From positions 64,001-128,000 of the forward strand of contig NZ_FMAY01000002.1 in the NCBI RefSeq assembly GCF_900094925.1: a stretch of DNA of 64,000 bases, given 5' to 3'. The notes under the pieces were generated by a model, which saw nothing but the letters and a program-made list of their open reading frames with translations, made no database searches and was not told the DNA's origin. Both the position numbers and the translations under genes were made by a program. This document shows positions 1 to 8,415 of the stretch, piece after piece. The DNA is from Kosakonia oryzendophytica (GTDB lineage Bacteria; Pseudomonadota; Gammaproteobacteria; Enterobacterales; Enterobacteriaceae). Position 1 is the first letter of the stretch. Each line of letters opens with the position of its first letter.

Positions 1-346
1 GTTTGGCAAGCTGGCAGAAGTCGCTGGTGAATACCTGCGTAAAGGCTCTCAGGTTTATATCGAAGGCCAACTGCGTACCCGCAAATGGACCGATCAATCC
101 GGTCAGGAAAAATACACGACTGAAGTCGTTGTGAACGTTGGCGGCACCATGCAAATGCTGGGCGGACGTCAGGGTGGCGGCGCACCGGCAGGCGGCGGCC
201 AGCAGCAGGGCGGTTGGGGCCAGCCTCAGCAACCGCAGGGCGGCAACCAGTTCAGCGGCGGCGCGCAGTCCCGCCCGCAACAGCAGTCTGCTCCGGCACC
301 GTCTAACGAACCGCCGATGGACTTCGACGACGACATCCCGTTCTGA
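1..346 (+). CDS. ssb: Single-stranded DNA-binding protein SSB (3' part)
   Basis: The reading frame enters at base 2 and the first codons are outside the window. The visible 114 codons hold the end of the OB-fold ([20 protein letters not shown]), then a Gly/Gln/Pro-rich flexible linker and the acidic tip DDDIPF that docks partner proteins such as RecQ, PriA and exonuclease I. SSB coats single-stranded DNA as a tetramer in replication, recombination and repair. A strong hairpin terminator follows 20 bases after the stop. The first ATG in the visible part lies inside the gene and is not the start. Identification is secure from the OB-fold end plus tip. Confidence 0.97.
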   Translation, partial: FGKLAEVAGEYLRKGSQVYIEGQLRTRKWTDQSGQEKYTTEVVVNVGGTMQMLGGRQGGGAPAGGGQQQGGWGQPQQPQGGNQFSGGAQSRPQQQSAPAPSNEPPMDFDDDIPF

Positions 347-365
347 TTTTTCTTCATCAGAAAAC

Positions 366-392
366 AAAAAACCCCGCAATGCGGGGTTTTTT
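366..392 (+). terminator. Rho-independent terminator of ssb
   Basis: A 6-bp GC stem (372-377 with 381-386) around an AAT loop is flanked by an A-run on the left and six T on the right. It can act in both directions, serving ssb and the convergent amino acid transporter operon. Confidence 0.9.
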
Positions 393-411
393 ATTGTTCA
401 GCGGCTGAACA

Positions 412-1185
412 TTACTTCGACACATCCGCACCGAAGTATTTCTGAGAAATACGTTCGTAGGTGCCGTCGGCCTTGATCTCTTCCAGCGCTTTATCAATCG
501 CGGCTTTCAGTTCCGGATTGTTTTTACGGATCAACACGCCAGATTTTTCAGCATTGTCTTCGGTGGCCACGATTTTCACCGGCGCAGACGGTTTGTGTTT
601 TTTGAAGTCCAGGTAAGAGAGGTTATCATTGATGGTCGCATCGGCACGGCCCTGCACCACCAGATCGATAGACTGGTTAAAGCCATCGGTCGGCACAATT
701 TCCGCGCCATATTTACGGGCGATCTGTGCGTAGTTACTGGTCAGTGAATGGGCGGATTTCTTGCCTTTCAGATCGTCAAAGCTCTTGATGCTGCTGTTTT
801 TGTCATTCACGATCAGCACCGCTTTAGAGGCGATGTACGGCTCAGAGAAGTCATATTTTTTCTGGCGCGCTTCAGTAATGCCGACCTGGTTAATGACCGC
901 GTCGTAGCGATTTGCATCAATACCGGCGATCAGACCATCCCATTTACCTTCAACAAACTGCGCTTTCACTTTCAGGCGCTTGGCCACTTCCTGGCCGATT
1001 TCAACGTCAAAGCCTTCCAGCGTGCCGGACGCGTTATGGAACGTGAACGGAGGATAGGTGCCTTCGGTACCAATTTTCAGAACCCCGGCGGACTGGATTT
1101 TTGCCAGGTCGTCCTGCGCCAGCGCCGCGTGGGCGAAACCAAGCTGCATAACCCCTGCAATAACGAGTGTTGCGAGTGCTTTCAT
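412..1185 (-). CDS. Amino acid (cystine-type) ABC transporter substrate-binding protein
   Basis: This is a periplasmic solute-binding protein of SBP_bac_3 type, 257 residues, the usual size. A signal peptide covers about residues 1-23, with cleavage after AHAALA. The motifs YPPFTFHN and LEGFDVEIGQEVAKRL are typical of polar amino acid binders of the HisJ/FliY(TcyJ) group, and overall it looks closest to cystine binders. It is the last gene of a minus-strand operon: permease, ATPase, then this gene 22 bases after the ATPase. The exact ligand is inferred from general resemblance only; glutamine or another polar amino acid is possible. Confidence 0.85.
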   Translation of the reverse strand: MKALATLVIAGVMQLGFAHAALAQDDLAKIQSAGVLKIGTEGTYPPFTFHNASGTLEGFDVEIGQEVAKRLKVKAQFVEGKWDGLIAGIDANRYDAVINQVGITEARQKKYDFSEPYIASKAVLIVNDKNSSIKSFDDLKGKKSAHSLTSNYAQIARKYGAEIVPTDGFNQSIDLVVQGRADATINDNLSYLDFKKHKPSAPVKIVATEDNAEKSGVLIRKNNPELKAAIDKALEEIKADGTYERISQKYFGADVSK

Positions 1186-1207
1186 CTAAATCTACCCCAA
1201 GTGATTG

Positions 1208-1978
1208 TTATTGGTTCGCCCCGATCTCCGGGAGCGCAGTGCTTAAAGAGGCGATAAATTCCGCAGTACGCGGTTTTTTCGCGTGTGAAAAGAGGTCGTT
1301 GGCGGTACCGGATTCCACAATTTCCCCGGCTTCAAGAAACACCACCTGACTGGCGATATTGGCCGCCAGGCGCAGGTCGTGCGTCGCCATGATCATTGTT
1401 GTGCCTTCCTGCGCCAGCTGGCGCAGGACCGCCACCACCTCGCCGGAAAGTTCCGGGTCGAGCGCAGACGTGGGTTCATCACAGAGCAACACCGCCGGTG
1501 ACGGCGCAAGCGCACGGGCAATGGCCACACGCTGCTGCTGCCCGCCGGATAACGTATTCGGCAGAGCGTCACGTTTGTGCAGCATGCCTACTTTCGTCAG
1601 CAACGCTTCACCACGCTGACGCGCACGGTCGCGATCCCATTTGTGCACGGTGATCAGCCCTTCGGTGATATTTTCCAGAACCGTCATATGCGGAAACAGT
1701 GCGAAGTTCTGGAACACCATCCCCGTCTGACGGCTGATGCGGCGAATATCCTGGCCTTTAATGCGCGCGTCCGGCGAAAAGGTGATGCTCTCTTTGCCAA
1801 TGGTTAGCGCCCCGGCCTGAGGGATCTCCAGTAAGTTAATACAACGCAATAACGTACTTTTGCCGCTGCCGGACGGGCCAATCAGCGTGGTTACCGTGCC
1901 TTCTTCAATGGTTAAATTGATATTTTTCAGGACACGATGACCATCAAAACTCTTATCAAGGTTGGAGAGCGTTATCAT
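1208..1978 (-). CDS. Amino acid ABC transporter ATP-binding protein
   Basis: Cytoplasmic ATPase of a polar amino acid importer, 256 residues, the usual size for the GlnQ/HisP/TcyN family. Walker A is GPSGSGKS at residues 34-41, the Q-loop sits in MVFQNFALFPH, the signature is LSGGQQQR, Walker B is VLLCDEP, and the switch histidine lies in ATHD. Its start overlaps the end of the permease gene by 23 bases, which suggests translational coupling. Together with the permease and the downstream binding protein it makes a complete importer with one permease type. Confidence 0.9.
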   Translation of the reverse strand: MITLSNLDKSFDGHRVLKNINLTIEEGTVTTLIGPSGSGKSTLLRCINLLEIPQAGALTIGKESITFSPDARIKGQDIRRISRQTGMVFQNFALFPHMTVLENITEGLITVHKWDRDRARQRGEALLTKVGMLHKRDALPNTLSGGQQQRVAIARALAPSPAVLLCDEPTSALDPELSGEVVAVLRQLAQEGTTMIMATHDLRLAANIASQVVFLEAGEIVESGTANDLFSHAKKPRTAEFIASLSTALPEIGANQ

Positions 1979-2651
1979 TGACGGCTCCTTTAGGTGTCGT
2001 GCCCGCTAATTTCTGTTCAAGTTTGTTCTGCAAATGCGATAACACGGAACTGAAGAACAAATAAATGACGGCCGCCTCGCTATACAGAATCAGCGGTTCA
2101 TAAGTCACAGCCGCAATTTGCTGCGCGGACAGGAACATTTCCGGCACTGTGATCACCGACGCCAGCGAAGTGTCTTTCACCAGCGAAATAAAGGTATTGG
2201 AAAGCGGCGGCACCGCAATGCGTGCGGCCTGCGGCAGGATAATACGGCGTAATGACTGCGCCCAGGTCATGCTGATGGCATGGGCGGCTTCCCACTGCGA
2301 CTTCGGTACGGCCAACAGCGTAGCGCGGATCACTTCGGAGGTATAAGCCCCGATGTTAACGGTGAAACCAATCACCGCGGCCGGGAAGGCATCGATCGTA
2401 ATGCCCGCGCTGGGCAGTGCGTAGAAGATCAAAAACAGCTGCACCAGCAAAGGCGTACCGCGGATCAACCAGACATAAAACCGGACCACCGGTTTCAAAA
2501 ATCCCGGCCCGTACAGGCGCAATAATGCAATCACAAACCCCAGGGTCAGGCCGAGAACAAACGAGCTGAGGGTGAGGGGAATAGTGAATTTCAGACCTGC
2601 GGAAAGCATGGGCCAGAATGAATCAATTGCTAAGGGTAACCATGTTGGCAC
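1956..2651 (-). CDS. Amino acid ABC transporter permease (HisM/TcyL family)
   Basis: Inner-membrane permease of a polar amino acid importer. The open frame extends upstream to 2735, but I chose the GTG at 2651 because GGAAGG lies six bases before it and the resulting 231-residue protein (beginning VPTWLPLAIDSFWP) has the family's usual length. About five membrane helices are visible. The EAA-type loop that contacts the ATPase reads AAHAISMTWAQSLRRIILPQAAR. It is the first gene of the operon; the spacer to the divergent IclR-type gene must hold its promoter. The alternative start at 2735 would add 28 residues without a good ribosome site. Confidence 0.85.
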   Translation of the reverse strand: MPTWLPLAIDSFWPMLSAGLKFTIPLTLSSFVLGLTLGFVIALLRLYGPGFLKPVVRFYVWLIRGTPLLVQLFLIFYALPSAGITIDAFPAAVIGFTVNIGAYTSEVIRATLLAVPKSQWEAAHAISMTWAQSLRRIILPQAARIAVPPLSNTFISLVKDTSLASVITVPEMFLSAQQIAAVTYEPLILYSEAAVIYLFFSSVLSHLQNKLEQKLAGTTPKGAVNDNALQP

Positions 2652-3041
2652 TGCGCACCTTCCGGACAGAGCGTGTTGCCAGAAAAATGCTGGCAGAATG
2701 TGAATATATATTAGCCCAGTTAATAATTCTGGCACCGTATTAGAGCGGATTATATGCCTTGAACCGAACGCGAAAACAAATATATCCGAATAACGTTATG
2801 CAGAAATGAGCTAAGCAATGCTTTTTTGATACATAGGCGCTTTTACGCTGCTTCCACTCTCGCTTCCGTTGCACCTTTTACCTCTTTTTTCCCCTTTATC
2901 TGCACCAAAATGACGCCCATGCACAGTGCGTAATTTTTGATCAACCCATCTCTATCCCCATTTTTTCAGTGAGTTACAGGCTGGCATTTTTCTTGCAGTT
3001 CCATTTAGTGAAACTGAAGTCCCATTTTATGAGACCTTGCC
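2652..3041. promoter_or_regulatory. Divergent intergenic region between ABC operon and iclR-type gene
   Basis: This 390-base spacer holds no supported gene. It must contain the promoters of the minus-strand transporter operon and the plus-strand regulator. AT-rich stretches occur at about 2740-2830 and 2930-3030. I see no clean palindromic operator that I can assign to the IclR-type protein. Confidence 0.5.
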
Positions 3042-3806
3042 ATGTCCATTTTAGAAACGACAGCCAGCATTCTTAAATTGATGGTGGATCTGCAACGCGG
3101 CATCCGCATCAGCGATGTAATTACCCATCTTGGGATGCCAAAAAGCACGGCTTCCCGTGTGATGAGCCAGCTTGAGTCCTATGGCTATCTCGAAAAAGAC
3201 GACGGGCAGGGCACTTTTCTGCCCGGTCCGTTGCTGATGTCGGCATCCTATCTGGTGAGTCGCCACATAACCCTCAGCGACCATGTTGACGCTGCGCTGC
3301 GCAGCCTGTGTGAACGCACCGGTTACACCGGCTATATCTCCATGCTGGATAACCAGGAAATCCTCGTATTGCGAGTGATTCATGGTCGCCAGGCGCTACC
3401 GGTGGTGACCTGGCCGGGTTCTCGTTCCCCTGCATGGGGAACATCGACCGGCCGGGCGCTGCTGGCGCGCTTCACGGATACGCAACTGCACGACTTTTTT
3501 GCCAGCCCGCTGGTGGTCTCGCAGCTCAGCGGTACGCCGCACGATGTCAGCATGCTGGTGGCGGCGGTTGCCCGCGCCCGGGATGCAGGTTACGCAACGG
3601 CAGTGAACGAATCGGTCGCCGATACGGCTTCCGTCAGTTGTGCCGTTGGCGACCCGGCCACCCACGAAGCCGTGGCGTTCTGCCTCTCTTTTCCCCAACA
3701 GCTTGCCACCCCTGAAGAGTTGCAACGGATAGCGACATTACTGAAAGAGACTGCCCTCACCATTGCCGGAAAAACCGGCGACACGCAGGTGATCGGTCCG
3801 CTTTGA
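3042..3806 (+). CDS. IclR-family transcriptional regulator
   Basis: A 254-residue regulator with an N-terminal winged helix-turn-helix (about residues 5-65; recognition region GMPKSTASRVMSQLESYGYL) and a C-terminal effector-binding domain (about 75-245) containing the family-like VTWPGSRSPAWGTSTGRALLA stretch. IclR proteins usually control a nearby catabolic or transport operon in response to a small ligand. It lies 34 bases upstream of the transporter/peptidase operon on the same strand, which makes that operon the likely target. The ligand is unknown. Confidence 0.88.
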   Translation: MSILETTASILKLMVDLQRGIRISDVITHLGMPKSTASRVMSQLESYGYLEKDDGQGTFLPGPLLMSASYLVSRHITLSDHVDAALRSLCERTGYTGYISMLDNQEILVLRVIHGRQALPVVTWPGSRSPAWGTSTGRALLARFTDTQLHDFFASPLVVSQLSGTPHDVSMLVAAVARARDAGYATAVNESVADTASVSCAVGDPATHEAVAFCLSFPQQLATPEELQRIATLLKETALTIAGKTGDTQVIGPL

Positions 3807-3840
3807 TTTTTTTCCTTTTGCCAATGCCAGGAGAATAACC

Positions 3841-5460
3841 GTGAGTCAAATCGCCCCTTCCGAAACGTTGCCAGCGCACAGCGAGAGCCATCCGCGTGCT
3901 TTTGCGCCTGCCACGTTGTTGCTGTTGTTGGTATTAAGTATCTTCGGCGCCGTGATTGGCGTGCAGTTACTGACGACCCTTGGTGTGACGCCGAATACCG
4001 CCATCATCGGCGCGATGGCGGCCATGATCATTGCCCGTATTCCATTACAGTGCTTTGCCCGTTTCCGCTCCATCCATATTCAAAACCTGGCGCAAAGCGC
4101 GACCTCCGCCGCCACATTTGGCGCCGCGAACTCCTTGCTTCTGCCTATCTCTATTCCCTGGCTGTTTGGCCATAACGAAATGGTGATGCCGATGTTTATC
4201 GGTGTGGCGCTGGCCATGCTGCTGGACGGTTGGCTGCTGTACCGTTTGTTTAATACCCGTATCTTTCCGGCAGAAGGGGCATGGCCACCGGGTATTGCGG
4301 CGGCGGAATCCATTAAAGCCGGTGATCAGGGCGGTAAACAGGCGGCATTGCTCGGTACAGGTATTGTGATTGGTGCGATTGGCTCGTGGTTCAAGTTTCC
4401 GATGGCGGCGCTGGGTACGGCGTTTATCGGCAATATTTGGGCGCTTGGCATGCTGGGTGTCGGTTTCTTATTGCGTGGTTACTCCGCACCGCTGTTCGGC
4501 ATTGATATCAATAAACTCTATATTCCCCATGGCGTTATGGCGGGCGCAGGCGTTGTGGCGTTGTTCCAGATTATCCGCTTGATCCGCCAGAGCAACCGCG
4601 ACAAAGCGGAGCGACATCAGGATGATGAAGCGCTGTCGTCGGCGCAGAATGCACAAATTGGCCAAACCATTCGTTTTGGCGCACTCGGTTTTATGGCCAT
4701 TTCCGTGCTCATTGCGCTGGGCAGTGGTTTATATGCCCATCTTTCTTTGCCGTGGCTGGTGGCGTTTATGGTCTATGCCGCGTTTGCTGCTTTCCTGCAC
4801 GAAATGATCGTCGGTCTCGCCGCGATGCACTCCGGCTGGTTCCCGGCGTTTGCCGTCGCATTAATCACTCTGCTTATCGGTATTTTGATGGGCTTCCCAC
4901 CGGAAGCGCTGGCGATGCTGTGCGGTTTTTCCGCCGCCACCGGCCCGGCGTTTGCTGATATGGGGTATGACCTGAAAGCGGGTTGGATCCTGCGCGGTAA
5001 AGGCGAGCACACCCGTTTTGAACTGGAAGGACGTCGCCAGCAGTTGCTTGCCGCAATGCTGGCCTTTGTGGTGGCAATGCCCGTGGTGTTGTTTATTTTC
5101 CGCGACTATTTCGCGCAGGGACTGGTGCCGCCGGTGGCGAAAGTCTATGTCGCGGCGATCAACGCCGGGGTGTCACTGGATATTGCGAAATCACTGCTGA
5201 TCTGGGCGATCCCTGGGGCCATTATTCAGCTGATAGGCGGTCCTGGTCGTCAGATGGGAGTGCTGCTGGCTACGGGTCTGTTAATCAACAACCCACTGGC
5301 GGGCTGGGCGGTACTGATCGGGATTGCTATTCGCGCCATCGTTTTGCGTGCGGGTGGCGAAGCGATGCGTAACAAAATCGAGGTGTTGGCGGCGGGATTG
5401 ATCGCCGGTGATGCCTTATTCAGTTTCTTTAATTCCGTCCTGCCGGGTGGCAAAAAGTAA
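3841..5460 (+). CDS. OPT-family (oligopeptide) transporter
   Basis: A 539-residue integral membrane protein with many hydrophobic segments across its length and a cytoplasmic N-terminus of about 25 residues. The pattern (NTAIIGAMAAMIIARIPL, then PPGIAAAESIKAGDQGGKQA) fits the OPT/YSL oligopeptide transporter superfamily, which imports small peptides or metal-chelating peptides with protons. The GTG start at 3841 follows an AGGAGA ribosome site. It heads an operon with DUF1177, aroM-like and pepE genes, so peptides or peptide-like amides are plausible cargo; that substrate is inference. Confidence 0.82.
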   Translation: MSQIAPSETLPAHSESHPRAFAPATLLLLLVLSIFGAVIGVQLLTTLGVTPNTAIIGAMAAMIIARIPLQCFARFRSIHIQNLAQSATSAATFGAANSLLLPISIPWLFGHNEMVMPMFIGVALAMLLDGWLLYRLFNTRIFPAEGAWPPGIAAAESIKAGDQGGKQAALLGTGIVIGAIGSWFKFPMAALGTAFIGNIWALGMLGVGFLLRGYSAPLFGIDINKLYIPHGVMAGAGVVALFQIIRLIRQSNRDKAERHQDDEALSSAQNAQIGQTIRFGALGFMAISVLIALGSGLYAHLSLPWLVAFMVYAAFAAFLHEMIVGLAAMHSGWFPAFAVALITLLIGILMGFPPEALAMLCGFSAATGPAFADMGYDLKAGWILRGKGEHTRFELEGRRQQLLAAMLAFVVAMPVVLFIFRDYFAQGLVPPVAKVYVAAINAGVSLDIAKSLLIWAIPGAIIQLIGGPGRQMGVLLATGLLINNPLAGWAVLIGIAIRAIVLRAGGEAMRNKIEVLAAGLIAGDALFSFFNSVLPGGKK

Positions 5461-5484
5461 TCACGCAACATCAGAGAAAATAGT

Positions 5485-6423
5485 ATGAGCTTACAACAAA
5501 CATTACAGGTCTTTGCGTTACTCGACAGCGCATACGCCAGCGGCGATAAGGTGAAAGCCCTACTGGCCGAATACCGCAATATCGCGGTGAGTGTGAAAGC
5601 GGTCAGTGGCCCGAAAGGCAGCACCGACTTCGTTAAAATCGTGATTCCGGGTACACAAGGGAAACGCAGCGGCGGTACGGCACCAACGCTGGGGATTGTC
5701 GGGCGTTTAGGAGGGATTGGCGCACGTCCGGGGCGCATTGGCCTGGTGTCCGATGCTGACGGCGCAGTGGCTGCCGTCGCCAGTGCGTTGAAGCTGGCGG
5801 AAATGCAGCGTCAGGGCGATAGCCTGCCGGGCGATGTCATTGTCACGACACATATCTGCCCGGATGCACCGACGCGCCCGCATGAGCCGGTCGATTTTAT
5901 GGACTCGCCGGTGGAAACCGAAGACATGAACGAGCAGGAAGTCTCGGATGAAATGGATGCCGTGCTCTCTATCGACACCACCAAAGGCAACCGCATCATC
6001 AACCATAAAGGTTTTGCCATTTCGCCAACGGTAAAACAGGGCTATATCCTGCGTGTGTCAGACGATCTGCTGCGGGTGATGGAGATGACCACCGGGCAAT
6101 TGCCTGTCACTTTCCCGATCACCACCCAGGACATTACCCCCTATGGCAACGGTGTTTACCATCTCAACAGCATTCTGCAACCGTCGATTGCTACCGCTGC
6201 GCCTGTGGTCGGTGTGGCGATCACGGCGGTGAGCGCAGTGCCGGGCTGCGGCACCGGCGCGAGCCATGAAACGGATATTGCGCTGGCGTGCAAATTTGCG
6301 GTTGAAGTGGCCAAAGAGTTTACCCGCGGCACCTGCCAGTTCTTCGATAGCGCAGAGTACCAGCGCCTGCTCGACCTGTATGGTTCGCTGGCGCATTTGC
6401 AAAAACGTCAGCCTGGGGTGTGA
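5485..6423 (+). CDS. DUF1177 domain protein
   Basis: A 312-residue protein that I recognise as the DUF1177 family, which has no established biochemical role that I know of. It is soluble, with no signal peptide or membrane segment. Conserved-looking stretches include GGTAPTLGIVGRLGGIGARPGRIGLVSDADGA, THICPDAPTRPHEPVDFMDSP and a C-terminal VPGCGTGASHETDIALA. The acidic and histidine residues could bind metal, and the general look (alpha/beta, HxxD-type patches) recalls hydrolases, but that is a guess. It lies 24 bases after the OPT gene and 1 base before the aroM-like gene, so it is co-transcribed. Confidence 0.75.
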   Translation: MSLQQTLQVFALLDSAYASGDKVKALLAEYRNIAVSVKAVSGPKGSTDFVKIVIPGTQGKRSGGTAPTLGIVGRLGGIGARPGRIGLVSDADGAVAAVASALKLAEMQRQGDSLPGDVIVTTHICPDAPTRPHEPVDFMDSPVETEDMNEQEVSDEMDAVLSIDTTKGNRIINHKGFAISPTVKQGYILRVSDDLLRVMEMTTGQLPVTFPITTQDITPYGNGVYHLNSILQPSIATAAPVVGVAITAVSAVPGCGTGASHETDIALACKFAVEVAKEFTRGTCQFFDSAEYQRLLDLYGSLAHLQKRQPGV

Positions 6424-6424
6424 G

Positions 6425-7105
6425 ATGGCTATTCGCACAATGGGCACCTTGACCATTGGTCAGGCGCCGCGCAGCGATATCACACCGATACTTGATGCCG
6501 CCTTGCCTTCCCATGTGAGGTGTCTGCATGCCGGTGTGCTTGATGGGCTGGATGACGCTACCATCGCGGCGCGTTTTTCGCCGCAAGCGGGCGACGCCCT
6601 CCTGACGTCACGCCTGCTGGACGGGCGCGCCGTGGTGATGGGCAAACCCGCTGTTGGTGCCGCGTTGCAGCAAAAGATCGTCGATCTGGAAGCACAAGGC
6701 TGCGAGATGATCGCTATTCTCTGTACCGGTGAGTTTCACGGCCTGCACAGCCAAAAAGCCTGGTTGATCGAGCCGGATCGGATCCTGCCGCCAGCGTTGA
6801 ACGCGCTGGTTGGGGAGCGCCGGGCCGGGATCCTCGTGCCGCTCGAATCACAAATCACCAGTGAGCTGGAGAAATGGCGCGGTGTGCACCAGCCCCCCGT
6901 ATTTGCTATCGCTTCGCCCTATACTGCCAGCGAAGAAGAGGTGGCAAAGGCCGCCCGTTCGCTTGAAGCACAGGGCGCGGAAGTGATCCTGACTGATTGT
7001 ATGGGCTATACCGGTTGGCATCAGGCGATTTGTGCGCGCCATACTGCGCTGCCGGTGGTGTTGTCCAATAAATTGTTGGCCGATCTGCTGCGTAACCTGC
7101 TGTAG
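6425..7105 (+). CDS. AroM-family protein
   Basis: A 226-residue protein of the AroM family, of unknown function; E. coli aroM is about the same length. AroM-like proteins have the fold of Asp/Glu racemases, with cysteines in two half-domains: here CTGEF (about residue 100) and LTDCMGYTG near the C-terminus look like the paired catalytic cysteines of that superfamily. The ATG at 6425 sits 1 base after the DUF1177 stop; a longer frame from 6266 only overlaps that gene. Membership in a peptide operon suggests processing of an amino acid product. Confidence 0.78.
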   Translation: MAIRTMGTLTIGQAPRSDITPILDAALPSHVRCLHAGVLDGLDDATIAARFSPQAGDALLTSRLLDGRAVVMGKPAVGAALQQKIVDLEAQGCEMIAILCTGEFHGLHSQKAWLIEPDRILPPALNALVGERRAGILVPLESQITSELEKWRGVHQPPVFAIASPYTASEEEVAKAARSLEAQGAEVILTDCMGYTGWHQAICARHTALPVVLSNKLLADLLRNLL

Positions 7106-7123
7106 CGGTAAAAGGAGACTGTG

Positions 7124-7816
7124 ATGGATTTACTGTTGTTGAGTAACTCGGTGCTGCCGGGTTCCGGATATCTGGAATATGCCCTCCCACTGCTGAAAAC
7201 GCAGTTTGGCGGGCGTCGTAAGGTGGTGTTTATCCCCTTTGCTGGCGTAACACAAAGCTGGGATGCCTATACCGATAAGGTGCGGCTTGCGCTGGCGGAA
7301 CTGGATCTGTCGATCACGGGTGTGCATACCGTTGATGACGCGCCTGCGGCCATTGCCGCAGCAGACGTTGTGATGGTCGGTGGCGGCAATACGTTTCATT
7401 TGCTGAAACAGTGCCGTGAACGCGGGCTACTCGACCCGATCCGCCAGGCGGTGAAGAACGGGGCGTTGTATGTTGGCTGGAGCGCCGGGGCAAATCTGGC
7501 CTGTCCGACGATACGCACCACTAACGATATGCCGATTATCGACCCGGGCGGACTGGATGCGCTGAACCTGGTGCCATTGCAGATCAACCCGCATTTTACA
7601 AATGCGTTGCCTGCCGGGCATCAGGGAGAGACGCGTGAGCAGCGTATCCGCGAACTGCTGGTGGTTGCACCGGAACTGAACGTGATCGGTCTACCGGAAG
7701 GGGGATGGATCACCGTGCAGAACGGCCATGCGCAGTTGGGTGGCGACAGGCCAGCGTTATTGTTTAAGGCCAATGAAGAGGCGATTACACTGGCTGCGGG
7801 TTACCGCTTTTTCTGA
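7124..7816 (+). CDS. pepE: Dipeptidase E (alpha-aspartyl dipeptidase)
   Basis: A 230-residue peptidase of family S51 that cleaves dipeptides with N-terminal aspartate in the cytoplasm. The catalytic triad known for Salmonella PepE is present at matching positions: Ser120 in GWSAGANLA, Asp135 in TTNDMP and His157 in INPHF. Similarity to E. coli PepE (229 residues) is clear throughout ([43 protein letters not shown]). I chose ATG 7124 rather than GTG 7121 because GGAG ends six bases before it. It completes a peptide uptake and hydrolysis operon. Confidence 0.93.
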   Translation: MDLLLLSNSVLPGSGYLEYALPLLKTQFGGRRKVVFIPFAGVTQSWDAYTDKVRLALAELDLSITGVHTVDDAPAAIAAADVVMVGGGNTFHLLKQCRERGLLDPIRQAVKNGALYVGWSAGANLACPTIRTTNDMPIIDPGGLDALNLVPLQINPHFTNALPAGHQGETREQRIRELLVVAPELNVIGLPEGGWITVQNGHAQLGGDRPALLFKANEEAITLAAGYRFF

Positions 7817-7829
7817 GGGATACACCCTG

Positions 7830-7940
7830 GTGGGGATCATTCGGGTATTAACCCATGGCGATGCGCATTTCATTGAGGAGCATGGACGTCTGATTCCGCT
7901 GGAGTATGTAGGGTATTGCATCGATCAGCCGCAACATTGA
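7830..7940 (+). pseudogene. N-terminal remnant of an Asp/Glu (hydantoin) racemase-family gene
   Basis: Fourteen bases after pepE a GTG opens a frame encoding VGIIRVLTHGDAHFIEEHG and then RLIPLEYVGYCIDQPQH before a stop, 36 residues in all. The family usually begins with a strand G-I/L-I-R-V-L-T, then an HGRLI segment and a CIPDQP-type segment; all three are recognisable here, the last shortened. The remaining 200 or so residues of a normal racemase are missing, so this is the decayed end of the operon. A strong hairpin follows at 7983. The family assignment rests on short motifs only. Confidence 0.55.
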
Positions 7941-7982
7941 CGAGCAGTGCGGCGAGCCTGTTTGCCAGCCAACGGGGTTAAT

Positions 7983-8010
7983 ACAGCTGGCCCGGAAACG
8001 GGCCAGCTGT
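7983..8010 (+). terminator. Strong hairpin ending the peptide operon
   Basis: A perfect 12-bp stem (7983-7994 with 7999-8010) closes on a GAAA tetraloop. The T-tract after it is weak, so termination may be partial, but the stem is very stable. Confidence 0.7.
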
Positions 8011-8415
8011 GCTGTAATGCGTTTATTCTTTGCATTTAACAGCCTTCTTTTTACCCCATCAAAAATAATCCCAGCAATAAATTTATTTTTCCCGATATGG
8101 ATTGAAGGCCGAAAAAATATATCATGCGTTGGTGTTCTGTTGGCTGAATCGAATAACCAGACAACCGCGAAAATAATAGGGAAATAAGTATTTTACTGAT
8201 TTCAAATATATTATTTCTCATAATGAAAAATGGGACTATTCTTATCTTTCATTACATCTCAGTTTCAACTATATCCAGATAATATTAATTACATTGCCAG
8301 TGTTAGTGGACTCACAGCCGCGTACACATTGTTGTCTATTGTCATTTCCGGTATTGAAGTCGCCTGAAGACAGGTTTGTTCCCGGAATATTCGCCTCTGT
8401 CAGTAAGGAACTCGT
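8011..8415. promoter_or_regulatory. AT-rich spacer upstream of vgrG
   Basis: About 400 bases with much lower GC than the neighbours. It marks the left edge of the type VI island and must carry the vgrG promoter. I see no convincing gene, only a 56-codon open stretch without a ribosome site. Confidence 0.5.

Noticed and set aside
8017-8187. 56-codon open frame upstream of vgrG
   Set aside because: No ribosome site, random-looking AT-rich composition and no recognisable protein pattern.
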